From Tissierellia bacterium (lineage in GTDB: Bacteria; Bacillota; Clostridia; Tissierellales; Tissierellaceae): DNA of 64,000 nucleotides. Shown here piece after piece: positions 38,822 through 47,053 of the stretch (position 1 is its first letter; the number at the start of each line of letters is the position of its first letter). Both the position numbers and the translations under genes were made by a program. Where the stretch lies: contig JAAYHU010000137.1 of the NCBI GenBank assembly GCA_012735245.1, forward strand, positions 1 through 64,000, in the 5' to 3' direction. The notes beneath the pieces were generated by a model. The model searched no databases. It saw only the letters and a list, made by a program, of their open reading frames with translations, and was not told the origin of the DNA.

Positions 38822-40645
38822 ATGACATTTTATATAAATGATGAAACAATAGAAAAGGTCAAAGATGCCTCAGATATAGTAGATATTATTTCAGAATATG
38901 TCCCTTTAAAAAAATCAGGCTCTAACTTTGTAGGTTTATGTCCTTTTCATCATGAAAAGACCCCTTCCTTTACTGTTTCCCAAACAAAGGAATTTTTTCA
39001 TTGTTTTGGATGTGGTGAAGGAGGAGATGTAATAACCTTCATCATGAAAAGAGAGAACCTATCCTTTTATGAAGCAGTTAAGTTTTTAGCTGATAAAGCA
39101 GGTATCCCCTTAGAGGAGAGAAAATCCATAGATAATAAATATATAGAAGAAAAAAACAAGGGATATGAAATTAATAGGGTTGCTGCTAGGTTTTTCTATA
39201 GCAATTTAACAAAAAATAAAGCAGCACTGGAATATCTGTATAGGAGAAAAATTAGCAGCAGGGTTATAAAGCAATTTGGTTTAGGTTATGCTTTAGATAA
39301 TTGGAGTGCCCTATATAACTACTTAAAATCCAAGGGCTATAAGGATGAGGAAATTCTAAAAGTAGGATTAATTGGAAAAAGATCTACTGGTGATGGGTAT
39401 TATGACATATTTCGCAATAGAATAATTTTTCCCATAATTGATATTAGGGGTAGGGTTATAGGCTTTGGTGGTAGGGTCTTAGTCGACTCTATGCCTAAAT
39501 ATCTAAATTCACAAGAGACTTATATTTTTAGTAAAGGGAATAATCTATATGGATTAAACCTTGTAAGCAAGCTTTCGGATAGGAAAAGAATCATAATAGT
39601 GGAAGGTTATATGGATGTTATCTCACTGTTTAATCATGGTATAAACTATGCTGTAGCTAGCCTTGGCACTGCCCTTACAGAACAGCAAGGAAAATTGTTG
39701 AAAAGATATGGACAAAATGTATATATTTGCTATGACACAGATAAGGCAGGGATTAAAGCAACTTTAAAAGCAATAGAAATACTAAGGAAATTAGATATTG
39801 AACCTAAAATAGTTATCTTAGACGGCTATAAGGATCCAGATGATTTTTTGAAGGAAAATTCTATTGAGGATTTTGAAAGCAAATTAAAATCAGCATATAA
39901 CCATGTAGATTACAAAATATTCCTTTACAAAAATAAATATAACGTTAATGAAACTGAGGGAAAGATAGGGTTTACTAAGGAAATAGCAAAGGTGATTAGG
40001 GGATTAAAGTCTCCCATTGAAAAAGATGTATATATAGATAAAATATCTAGGGAAATGAATATTTCAAAAGAAGCAATAGAGAAGGAAGTATTTGGCAATA
40101 ATAATAGAGTGTTTAAACAACAGAACACAGTGGTAAGGAAAAATATCTCTCCATTAAAAGTATCTTTGCCTACAGCAAACCTCAGAGCAGAAATGGATTT
40201 GTTGAGACTTATGATTTTCAATAAAGAGTACCATGATAAAGTTATGCAGGAGCTTTCCTTAGATGATTTTGAGAATTTTGAATGTAAAGAAGTTTTGAAA
40301 ATAATATCAGATTTATATATAGAGGATGAGATTTTAGATGAAGATATTCTTTTCGAAAGGGCAATGGATATTCCTAATCTTGACATGGAATTAATTGAAA
40401 AGATAATAAGAAAACCAATTAACTTTTTGCCTGAAACTGTAGAACAGATGATTAAAGACTTAGTAACTACTTTAAAAACTAATAGATTAGAAAAGGAAAG
40501 AGATAGGATAAAGGAGAAAATAGAAGAAATGGAGAAAATTCAAAACAAAGATCCTCTTCAAGAAAAAGAATTTCTTCAACTATGTGTGGAGCTAACAAAC
40601 TTGAACAAAGAACTAAACCTCATTAGACATGAGGAAGGGAGGTAA
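38822..40645 (+). CDS. dnaG: DNA primase DnaG
   Basis: This 607-residue primase has the CHC2 zinc finger (CPFHHEKTPSF, CFGCGEGGD) at about 40-66, an RNA-polymerase domain with GRVIGFGGRVL and the TOPRIM segment IIVEGYMDVISL, YDTDKAG, and a C-terminal helicase-binding region. AGGGTGA precedes ATG 38822; the in-frame ATGs at 38777 and later lack a site. rpoD follows after five bases, as in the ancient macromolecular-synthesis operon. Confidence 0.97.
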   Translation: MTFYINDETIEKVKDASDIVDIISEYVPLKKSGSNFVGLCPFHHEKTPSFTVSQTKEFFHCFGCGEGGDVITFIMKRENLSFYEAVKFLADKAGIPLEERKSIDNKYIEEKNKGYEINRVAARFFYSNLTKNKAALEYLYRRKISSRVIKQFGLGYALDNWSALYNYLKSKGYKDEEILKVGLIGKRSTGDGYYDIFRNRIIFPIIDIRGRVIGFGGRVLVDSMPKYLNSQETYIFSKGNNLYGLNLVSKLSDRKRIIIVEGYMDVISLFNHGINYAVASLGTALTEQQGKLLKRYGQNVYICYDTDKAGIKATLKAIEILRKLDIEPKIVILDGYKDPDDFLKENSIEDFESKLKSAYNHVDYKIFLYKNKYNVNETEGKIGFTKEIAKVIRGLKSPIEKDVYIDKISREMNISKEAIEKEVFGNNNRVFKQQNTVVRKNISPLKVSLPTANLRAEMDLLRLMIFNKEYHDKVMQELSLDDFENFECKEVLKIISDLYIEDEILDEDILFERAMDIPNLDMELIEKIIRKPINFLPETVEQMIKDLVTTLKTNRLEKERDRIKEKIEEMEKIQNKDPLQEKEFLQLCVELTNLNKELNLIRHEEGR

Positions 40646-40650
40646 CTTAA

Positions 40651-41799
40651 GTGGACCAAATAAATAAGGACAATGGAAAAGCAAAGATGGATAACATAGA
40701 ATCTGTTAAGAAATTAATTGAAAAAGGTAAAAAGGATGGTTTTTTAACATATAGCGAAATAATTGAATCTCTAGAGGAAATTCAGTTGGATGCTGAGCAA
40801 ATAGAAGATATTTATCAGCTCTTTGAAGACATGGGGATCGATGTAGTAGGTGACAAGGATGATGATGTATTATTGGAAGGTGCTGATATAGACGAAGACA
40901 TAGATGAAATTGATAAAGTTGATGAGGAAGAGGATGATACAAAAGAAGATTTGTCAGTACTTAGGGGTATTACAGTAGACGACCCAGTAAGGATGTACTT
41001 AAAAGAAATTGGGAAAATACCCCTATTAACAAGCGAAGAAGAAGTTGAGTTGGCAAAAAGGATGCAAGAAGGTGACGAAACAGCAAAGAAAAAACTAGCT
41101 GAAGCAAATTTAAGATTAGTTGTAAGCATTGCCAAAAGATATGTAGGCAGAGGAATGCTTTTCCTTGATCTAATACAAGAAGGAAATCTGGGCCTTATGA
41201 AGGCTGTAGAAAAATTTGACTATAGAAAAGGCTTTAAATTCAGTACCTATGCTACATGGTGGATTCGACAAGCTATCACTAGGGCCATAGCGGACCAAGC
41301 AAGAACTATTAGAATTCCAGTCCATATGGTTGAGACAATAAATAAATTGGTTAGAATTCAAAGACAATTAGTTCAAGAATTAGGAAGAGATCCAACACCT
41401 GAAGAAATAGGAAAAGAAATGGGAATGGAAGTAGAAAAGGTAAGAGAGATTATGAAAATTGCACAGGAGCCAGTATCCTTAGAGACTCCAATTGGTGAGG
41501 AAGAAGATTCTCACTTAGGAGATTTTATTCCTGATGATGAAGTTTTGGCACCTGCAGAGGCAGCTACCTATACTATGTTGAGAGAACAGCTAATAGATGT
41601 CTTAGATACTTTAACACCAAGGGAGCAAAAAGTACTCAGACTTAGATTCGGTCTAGACGATGGTAGAGCTAGGACCTTGGAAGAAGTAGGGAAAGAATTT
41701 GATGTAACTAGGGAAAGGATAAGGCAAATAGAAGCTAAGGCCCTAAGAAAGTTGCGTCATCCAAGCAGAAGTAAAAAATTAAAGGATTTCTTAGAATAA
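40651..41799 (+). CDS. rpoD: Housekeeping RNA polymerase sigma factor (sigma 70)
   Basis: This 382-residue primary sigma factor has an acidic N-terminal region 1.1-like part (about 70-110), region 1.2 with [17 protein letters not shown], region 2 with [18 protein letters not shown] (in part), region 3 and region 4 with [20 protein letters not shown]. The start is GTG 40651, with GGGAGG eight bases upstream; the next ATG (40687) would shorten the non-conserved N-terminus. The adjoining dnaG completes the dnaG-rpoD pair. Confidence 0.97.
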   Translation: MDQINKDNGKAKMDNIESVKKLIEKGKKDGFLTYSEIIESLEEIQLDAEQIEDIYQLFEDMGIDVVGDKDDDVLLEGADIDEDIDEIDKVDEEEDDTKEDLSVLRGITVDDPVRMYLKEIGKIPLLTSEEEVELAKRMQEGDETAKKKLAEANLRLVVSIAKRYVGRGMLFLDLIQEGNLGLMKAVEKFDYRKGFKFSTYATWWIRQAITRAIADQARTIRIPVHMVETINKLVRIQRQLVQELGRDPTPEEIGKEMGMEVEKVREIMKIAQEPVSLETPIGEEEDSHLGDFIPDDEVLAPAEAATYTMLREQLIDVLDTLTPREQKVLRLRFGLDDGRARTLEEVGKEFDVTRERIRQIEAKALRKLRHPSRSKKLKDFLE

Positions 41800-41830
41800 T
41801 TAAAGATTCGCTCCTTGCGAATCTTTAATT
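41798..41830 (+). terminator. Hairpin after rpoD
   Basis: A perfect 14-bp inverted repeat, AATTAAAGATTCGC / GCGAATCTTTAATT, with a TCCTT loop, starting at the rpoD stop. The T run after it is poor, so it may act as a terminator with read-through or as an RNA-processing hairpin. Confidence 0.65.
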
Positions 41831-41854
41831 ATCCCTATAGAAAGGAAGGAAGAG

Positions 41855-42550
41855 ATGAAATTATCTAATAGATTAATAGCCATAGCAAATTTTGTACCTA
41901 AGAACTCAATAGTTGCTGACATTGGCACTGACCATGGATATATTCCAGTATATTTAGTGGAAAATAATATAGCAAAAAAAGTAATAGGTACCGACATTTC
42001 AAAGGGTTCCCTAGATAAGATAATAGATTACATAAAGACATTGAACCTAGAACATATAATAGATGCAAGACTTGGAGACGGTTTAGAGGTTATCAAGCCA
42101 TATGAAGTTGATACAGTCATTATTGCAGGAATGGGAGGCCTCCTAATCAGAGATATTTTAGAAAAAAATAAAGAAGTAACTGACTCCATAGCAAACTTCA
42201 TATTACAACCTATGGTAGCAGCTAAGGAATTGAGGCAATACCTAGTTGATAACAATTTTGAAATTATAGAGGAAGAATTAGTTAAAGAAGATGGTAAATA
42301 TTATGAAATAATATTTGCAAAAAAGGGTAAGTCATATATTGAGAAAGAAATCTATTATGAAATAAGCCCATTATTAATTAAGAAAAAACACCCTTTGCTG
42401 AGGGAATTTATTCAGTTTAGATTAAGAGAATTAGAAAATATAATAGAGGAGATAAAAGATATTAATACTGAAAAATCAAAGGAAAGGTATTTAGAAATAT
42501 CTGCTAAAATTAAGGACTATAAGGGGGTACTAGAAGAGATTGAAGGCTAA
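41855..42550 (+). CDS. trmK: tRNA (adenine22-N1)-methyltransferase TrmK
   Basis: This 231-residue enzyme methylates A22 of tRNAs. The SAM-binding motif is IVADIGTDHGYIPVYL, followed by TVIIAGMGGLLI and the FILQPMVAAKELRQYL segment; the C-terminal part is helical. A run of GGAAGGAAGAG lies before the ATG. It overlaps the next gene by 11 bases, the usual rpoD-trmK-nif3 order. Confidence 0.93.
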   Translation: MKLSNRLIAIANFVPKNSIVADIGTDHGYIPVYLVENNIAKKVIGTDISKGSLDKIIDYIKTLNLEHIIDARLGDGLEVIKPYEVDTVIIAGMGGLLIRDILEKNKEVTDSIANFILQPMVAAKELRQYLVDNNFEIIEEELVKEDGKYYEIIFAKKGKSYIEKEIYYEISPLLIKKKHPLLREFIQFRLRELENIIEEIKDINTEKSKERYLEISAKIKDYKGVLEEIEG

Positions 42551-43319
42551 GGAAATAATAAAATTAATGAACAATTGGGCACCTGCTGAATTAATAGATA
42601 ATTGGGATAATACAGGGTTTCAAATAGGAAACGATGAAAAGGACATTAAAAGGATACTGATATCCTTAGACTTGGATGAAAGAGTCTATAACAGGGCCTT
42701 AGATGGAGACTTCCATATGATAATAACCCATCATCCAATAATTTTTAAGCCTATTACCAGCATTACAACATCCACCTATAAGGAGAAATTACTATTCAAT
42801 CTAATACAGAAGGACATAGTAGTCTACAATGCCCATACCAATTTAGATAGGGCTAATAATGGAGTAAATGATGAATTGGCAAAACTATTAGGATTAAGGG
42901 ACCCTCAAACACTTGAAATGGGAGAAGATGAAGATTATGGATACGGAAGGGTAGGTGATATAGAAGAACAAAGCCTGAAGGATTATTTAACCTTTATTAA
43001 GAAACGCTTAGATACAGAATTTTTAATAGTTTATGGAGACATGGATAGGACAGTTAAAAGGGTAGCTCTATGTGGTGGAAGTGGCAGTGGATTTATATAT
43101 GATGCCTATAAAAAAGAAGCTTGCATATACATTACAGGAGATATAAAATACCATGATGCACAGTATGGAACTGAATTGGGTCTAACTATAGTAGATGCAG
43201 GACATTATCATACTGAAAAGATTATCTTGCCAATTGTAAAAGAATACTTAGAAAAGAATATAGAGGATGTATATATTGAAATTTGGAAGGAGCCAAGCCC
43301 ACCATATGGTATATTTTAG
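42540..43319 (+). CDS. Nif3-like dinuclear metal protein (YqfO type)
   Basis: This 259-residue protein is a member of the Nif3/GTP-cyclohydrolase I type 2 family, a hexameric metal-binding fold without a well-defined activity. Metal-ligand segments are ITHHPIIFK, NAHTNLDRANNGVND (in part) and DAGHYHTEK. The mid-domain insertion of longer YqfO proteins is absent. Start TTG 42540 gives the usual KAKEIIKLMNNWAP beginning and overlaps trmK; the alternative ATG 42567 would cut into conserved sequence. Confidence 0.88.
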   Translation: MKAKEIIKLMNNWAPAELIDNWDNTGFQIGNDEKDIKRILISLDLDERVYNRALDGDFHMIITHHPIIFKPITSITTSTYKEKLLFNLIQKDIVVYNAHTNLDRANNGVNDELAKLLGLRDPQTLEMGEDEDYGYGRVGDIEEQSLKDYLTFIKKRLDTEFLIVYGDMDRTVKRVALCGGSGSGFIYDAYKKEACIYITGDIKYHDAQYGTELGLTIVDAGHYHTEKIILPIVKEYLEKNIEDVYIEIWKEPSPPYGIF

Positions 43320-43336
43320 CCTTAGGAGGCGAGGAG

Positions 43337-44050
43337 ATGGAACAACTTAATCTACTCAGTAGTTTAGAGACTCACCATGAATTACTTAAATCCTATGAAA
43401 AGGAATTAATAGAACTAGAAAACAAGCTAAAGATAAGAGACTTGGAAAAAAGAATAATGGCTATAGAAGAAAAGCTAGAAAAAGCTAAAATTAAAAGAGA
43501 TGAAATTAGGAAAAGTTTAAAGTCACGTAATAATATCTTAGTAGAATATAACTATAGAATTGAAGAAATAGAAAAGACTTTGTATAACGGACAAACTACA
43601 GATATTAAGCAGCTAGAATATTTAAGCAGGGAAAAGGACAGGCTTAAGGAGATTCTTAGCAACAAGGAAACAGAAACTTTAACCCTGATGGATGAAATGG
43701 AGTTTCTAGAAAAGGAGATATTGGAGATAGAAGATTTTCTTCAAAAATATAAGGAAATGATTATTAAACAAAAAAGGAAATATAAGATCTTAGAACAAAA
43801 ATTAAAAGAGAAAATAGAAGATGAAAAAAAAGAAATTTTATCAATAGAAGACAACATAAACAAGGCCTTATTGGAGAAATATTATGCAATAAGGAATAGC
43901 AAAGGAAGTGGAATATCAGTTCCTCAAAATGGAGTTTGTAATAGATGTTACATGATTGTACCCATGATATTATTAGATAGATTAAACAAAGGTGAAGTTG
44001 TTTTCTGTGAAAACTGTGGTAGAATATTATGTAAAGAAACCCAGATTTAA
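43337..44050 (+). CDS. Coiled-coil protein with C-terminal zinc ribbon (C4 type)
   Basis: This 237-residue protein is almost entirely charged coiled coil (about 10-190) followed by a four-cysteine ribbon: CNRCY, then CENCGRILC. It belongs to the small family found after the nif3-like gene in Firmicutes; the role is unknown, perhaps nucleic-acid binding. AGGAGGCGAGG precedes ATG 43337, while the frame upstream to 43283 overlaps the preceding gene. It is followed directly by the RNase P RNA promoter. Confidence 0.85.
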   Translation: MEQLNLLSSLETHHELLKSYEKELIELENKLKIRDLEKRIMAIEEKLEKAKIKRDEIRKSLKSRNNILVEYNYRIEEIEKTLYNGQTTDIKQLEYLSREKDRLKEILSNKETETLTLMDEMEFLEKEILEIEDFLQKYKEMIIKQKRKYKILEQKLKEKIEDEKKEILSIEDNINKALLEKYYAIRNSKGSGISVPQNGVCNRCYMIVPMILLDRLNKGEVVFCENCGRILCKETQI

Positions 44051-44053
44051 CCA

Positions 44054-44082
44054 TTGAAACTTAATTCTAATTATGTTATATT
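44054..44082 (+). promoter_or_regulatory. Promoter of rnpB
   Basis: TTGAAA, 17 bases, TATATT, ending four bases before the first paired base of the RNase P RNA. Confidence 0.75.
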
Positions 44083-44085
44083 ATT

Positions 44086-44495
44086 TAGGAGTAAGTCGAA
44101 TGGTCGCGTGCATTTGCATGAGGAAAGTCCGTGCTCCACAGGGCAGGATGCTGGATAACGTCCAGTGGGGGCGACCCCAAGGATAGTGCAACAGAGATAT
44201 ACCGCCAGAACTCTTAACTTGGTTTATAATTTAATTTATAAACTAGGTTTGGAGTGAAATAGCCTATGAAATTTATTTGAGGCTATCTGGCAAGGGTGGA
44301 AAGGTGAGGTAAGAGCTCACCAGCATTTAGGCGACTAAATGGCTATGTAAACCCCATCCGGAGCAAGACCAAATTAGAACTTAAAAGATGGTGGCCCGCC
44401 ATCGTTCGGTTGGTAGGTCGCATGAACCTATTGGCAACAATAGGTCTTAGATAGATGACCATTAAAACAGAACACGGCTTACGGACTTACTCCTA
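44086..44495 (+). ncRNA. rnpB: RNase P RNA (catalytic)
   Basis: This is the ribozyme that removes 5' leaders from pre-tRNAs. The ends pair (TAGGAGTAAGTC with GACTTACTCCTA) to make helix P1. Conserved blocks are present: GAGGAAAGTCCGTGCTCCAC and ACAGGGCAGGATGCT near the 5' end, GGCAAGGGTGGAAAGGTGAG in the middle, GTAAACCCCATCCGGAGCAAG and the 3' GGCTTACGGACTTACTCC (each short excerpts). Length and layout fit a bacterial RNase P RNA; I did not fold it to decide between types A and B. Confidence 0.97.
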
Positions 44496-44506
44496 AGATA
44501 CATAAA

Positions 44507-44535
44507 AAACCCAGCATAATGCTGGGTTTATTTAT
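44507..44535 (+). terminator. Terminator after rnpB
   Basis: An 11-bp repeat, AAACCCAGCAT / ATGCTGGGTTT, with an ATTTATTTTT tail. The A run on its left side lets it also serve the convergent deacetylase gene. Confidence 0.88.
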
Positions 44536-44581
44536 TTTTCTTAAATTAATGGATTGTCTTACTGCAATGTTAGCCAAGATT

Positions 44582-45538
44582 TTACCTTGGGTTTACTATT
44601 TGTTTAAATCTTTCTATATTGGTGGATGGCCAAACAATAATCCTTGGAATTTCATATTTTTCACTATTGGGAGATGCGTATCCTTCTTTTACAGTAAAAG
44701 CAAGTTTATAATTTAGCTCTTTTAATACTTCTATAGTATTCTCATTATAACCGCCAAAAGGATATGCCAAATATTTAGTTCCTAGCTGTTCCTTTATCCT
44801 ATTCAGGTCTACAAGGATCTCTTCCTTACTTAATACAGTTAAGGCAGGCATATTATTTATCTGTTTATGTAAATCATAAGTGTGGCTGTGGAATTCAAAT
44901 ACATCAGAGGTATTTTTTATGTCTTCATATCCTAGACTCCTTAATGTACTAGACATGTTAGTTTCACTTGTGGCATTTTCCACACCTTTTCCAACTACAA
45001 ATATGGTAGCTTTTTGACCATATTCTTTTAAAATTGGGTAAGCATATTCAATATTGGAATAATAACCATCATCAAAGGTTATGACAACTGTTTTAGCAGG
45101 CAGGTCTATTTCTTTTGCTAAAAACCTTTCTAAGTCTTCCAAAGTGGCTGTGTAAAAACCATTATCTTTCAAGTACTTCATCTGCTCCCTAAAGCTATCT
45201 ACACTAACAACAGCCCCATTCCCCTTGTATGGACTCTTATCTAAGTCACCATCATATAAATGGTGGTACAATAAAACAGGCACTTGTTTAGCTACACCCT
45301 GTTCTGTTATCTTCAATAGTCTTAGGTTTTCTTGTTTCAAACTTAGATTTTCCTTTTCTAAAACCTTTACTAATTCTAAGAGTTCTTCCAATCCCTGCCT
45401 TAATTCCGCAAAGCTTCTATCTTTAGTTTCTTCTGCAAATGCGGCTATAGGATTAATTAAGATACTAAAAAAGATTAAAAAAGATAAAATCCTAACAAAA
45501 AATCCTTCTAGAATTCTTTTATTTCTTTTCTCATGCAT
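44582..45538 (-). CDS. Secreted polysaccharide deacetylase, NodB fold
   Basis: This 318-residue secreted or membrane-anchored enzyme has an N-terminal hydrophobic signal (FVRILSFLIFFSILINPIAA in part), a likely cleavage site AFA-EE, and a coiled stretch (about 45-85). The NodB catalytic core follows, with TFDDGY, the HSHTYDLH motif and YPFGGYNENT. It probably deacetylates peptidoglycan or a surface glycan. The start is uncertain: ATG 45538 gives a standard signal peptide. The frame is open to ATG 45583, and GGAGGTGAGG lies far (23 bases) from 45538. It may be adjusted by a small GCAGT / ACTGC hairpin. Confidence 0.85.
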   Translation of the reverse strand: MHEKRNKRILEGFFVRILSFLIFFSILINPIAAFAEETKDRSFAELRQGLEELLELVKVLEKENLSLKQENLRLLKITEQGVAKQVPVLLYHHLYDGDLDKSPYKGNGAVVSVDSFREQMKYLKDNGFYTATLEDLERFLAKEIDLPAKTVVITFDDGYYSNIEYAYPILKEYGQKATIFVVGKGVENATSETNMSSTLRSLGYEDIKNTSDVFEFHSHTYDLHKQINNMPALTVLSKEEILVDLNRIKEQLGTKYLAYPFGGYNENTIEVLKELNYKLAFTVKEGYASPNSEKYEIPRIIVWPSTNIERFKQIVNPR

Positions 45539-45794
45539 AACAATAGCAGTCCTGAAACTGCCCTCACCTCCAATTTTTGTCATTTTTATTACATTATGTC
45601 ATTTCTTGGCACAAAAGGCAATACTTCAAATTATAAAGGATACTTATTTATGAAAAAATAATCAAAAGAAGTAAAAAGAGGGAGATGTATTATAAAGAAA
45701 AGGCAATAAAAGAAGGTAAGATAGTCTTAGGCACTGCTAGACGACATGTAAATAGAATAAATAATTCATTTTGACTTTATAGATAACTTGCCTA

Positions 45795-45855
45795 GATAGA
45801 GTGGAACTGTGGAATTCAACTTCTGCCTCTAAATAGTCAGGGCAGGGAGGGTTTC
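45795..45855 (+). other. Degenerate T-box antiterminator/terminator remnant
   Basis: AGAGTGGAACTGTGG at about 45798-45812, followed by AATTCAACTTCTGCCTCT, matches a T-box antiterminator with two C-to-T changes in the ACCGCGG core. The terminator half, CTGCC...GGCAG and GGAGGGTTT, is still partly visible. No convincing specifier stem was found in the 130 bases upstream, so the leader is probably non-functional. Confidence 0.5.
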
Positions 45856-46008
45856 ATTACAATGAGGGTTCTAATGCCATGGGCTTCCCAGTAGGCTTAG
45901 TAGGTTGATAACAGCTATTGAGCCATTATAGATATGGGTAGAACAATGGTTAATGTTAGGGATTCTATGGTGGCAGGCCTGTATCAAGCAAACTTATGGG
46001 AGATTTAA
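45852..46008 (+). pseudogene. Remnant of a sodium/dicarboxylate (DAACS) family symporter 3' end
   Basis: Two neighbouring frames encode pieces of the C-terminal part of a DAACS symporter, resembling cystine transporters of the TcyP type. Frame one (45852-45902) gives NAMGFPVGLVG. The next (45904-46008) gives VDNSY, a TGA stop at 45919, then AIIDMGRTMVNVRDSMVAGL and ends after NLWEI. A frameshift near 45903 and the internal stop make it a pseudogene, and most of the 5' part is missing. A small CTAGG / CCTAG hairpin with TTTT (46057-46077) may be its old terminator. Confidence 0.65.
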
Positions 46009-46080
46009 ATATGAAGTATACAACAGTAAATTGAACTTTGGTGGTAAATAATGACCCTAGGTTTAGCCTAGAGTTTTCCC

Positions 46081-46109
46081 TTGTAAATTATTAAAATATC
46101 CATTATACT
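46081..46109 (+). promoter_or_regulatory. Promoter for the EamA transporter gene
   Basis: TTGTAA, 17 bases, TATACT, 40 bases before the ATG of the permease gene. Confidence 0.6.
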
Positions 46110-46149
46110 CAAATTAGGTCATTAATTTTGTCATGCTGGGAGGGAGGGT

Positions 46150-47016
46150 ATGGAAAATACTTCAACAAGGAAAGAAAGGGTAAAAGCCATTATATACACT
46201 ATAATTGCTGCAGCATTGCTTAGTACTGGAGGTATTTTATTAAAATTCATAGATATGCATCCTATGGCCATTGCAGGCTCCAGGGGCATAATCGCCACTG
46301 CCATAGTATGGATGTATCTTAAAAAGCCCAACTTTACCTTTTCAAAAGCTCAAGTAATTGGAGGTATTTGCTATGCCTTAATGGTTACCGGTTTTATATT
46401 GGCAAATAAGCTTACTACTGCTGCCAATGCAGTGGTTCTTCAATTTACAGCTCCTATTTGGGTTGCTATATTGGGAGTTTGGATATTGAAGGAAAAGATT
46501 CGTTTTTATGATGGAATATCAATAGTAGTTGTTTCTATAGGAATGGTACTATTTTTCTTAGAAGATATGGGAGGAGGAACCCTAGCTGGAAATATAGTTG
46601 CCATCTTAAGTGGTATAGCCTTGGCAGGATCAACAATAGGCATGAGGCTTCAGAAGGACGGTTCTCCAGTTGAAACTACTTTACTAGGGCATATAATAAC
46701 TGTTTTCCTAGGATTGCCATTTATTTTTCGAGCAAATTTTACTTTCCAAAACATTATTGGCATACTATTATTAGGGGTTTTTCAATTAGGTATATCTTAT
46801 ATACTATATGCTTTAGCCATTAAACATCTTAAAGCCCTTGAGTCAATGCTTATAATGTTTTTAGAACCTATATTAAATCCCATCTGGGTTGCCATTTTTT
46901 ATGGTGAAAAGCCAAGCCTATATTCATTAATAGGTGGTATAATAATTTTAATTACCTTAGCTATAAGGAGCGTCTTAGCTAGTAGAGATGGGGAAGTAGA
47001 AGAAGAGGCACTGTAA
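46150..47016 (+). CDS. EamA-family (DMT) permease
   Basis: This 288-residue protein has about ten membrane helices in two repeated halves, the EamA (drug/metabolite exporter) layout: AIAGSRGIIATAIVWMYL and AVVLQFTAPIWVAIL in the first half, ALESMLIMFLEPILNPIWVA in the second. The substrate is unknown; members export amino acids or other metabolites. GGGAGGGAGG is the ribosome site. It has its own promoter and a small terminator at its stop. Confidence 0.9.
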   Translation: MENTSTRKERVKAIIYTIIAAALLSTGGILLKFIDMHPMAIAGSRGIIATAIVWMYLKKPNFTFSKAQVIGGICYALMVTGFILANKLTTAANAVVLQFTAPIWVAILGVWILKEKIRFYDGISIVVVSIGMVLFFLEDMGGGTLAGNIVAILSGIALAGSTIGMRLQKDGSPVETTLLGHIITVFLGLPFIFRANFTFQNIIGILLLGVFQLGISYILYALAIKHLKALESMLIMFLEPILNPIWVAIFYGEKPSLYSLIGGIIILITLAIRSVLASRDGEVEEEAL

Positions 47017-47028
47017 ATCAGTGCTTTT
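47008..47028 (+). terminator. Small terminator after the EamA gene
   Basis: The stem GCACTG / CAGTGC with a TAAAT loop and TTTT; the loop contains the stop codon. Confidence 0.6.
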
Positions 47029-47053
47029 ATATATGGTTTAAGAGGTGTACAAT

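Noticed and set aside
39925..40386. A 153-codon minus-strand frame inside dnaG
   Set aside because: It is opposite a conserved gene, and its Ser/Ile-rich composition is typical of a shadow frame.
45225..45653. A 142-codon plus-strand frame over the deacetylase gene
   Set aside because: It runs opposite the signal peptide and coiled part of the deacetylase and has no start context.
45685..45774. A 29-codon ORF beginning MYYKEKAIKEGKIVLG upstream of the eroded T-box
   Set aside because: The GGGAG directly abuts the ATG, the length is within chance in AT-rich DNA, and there is no family or coupling to support it.
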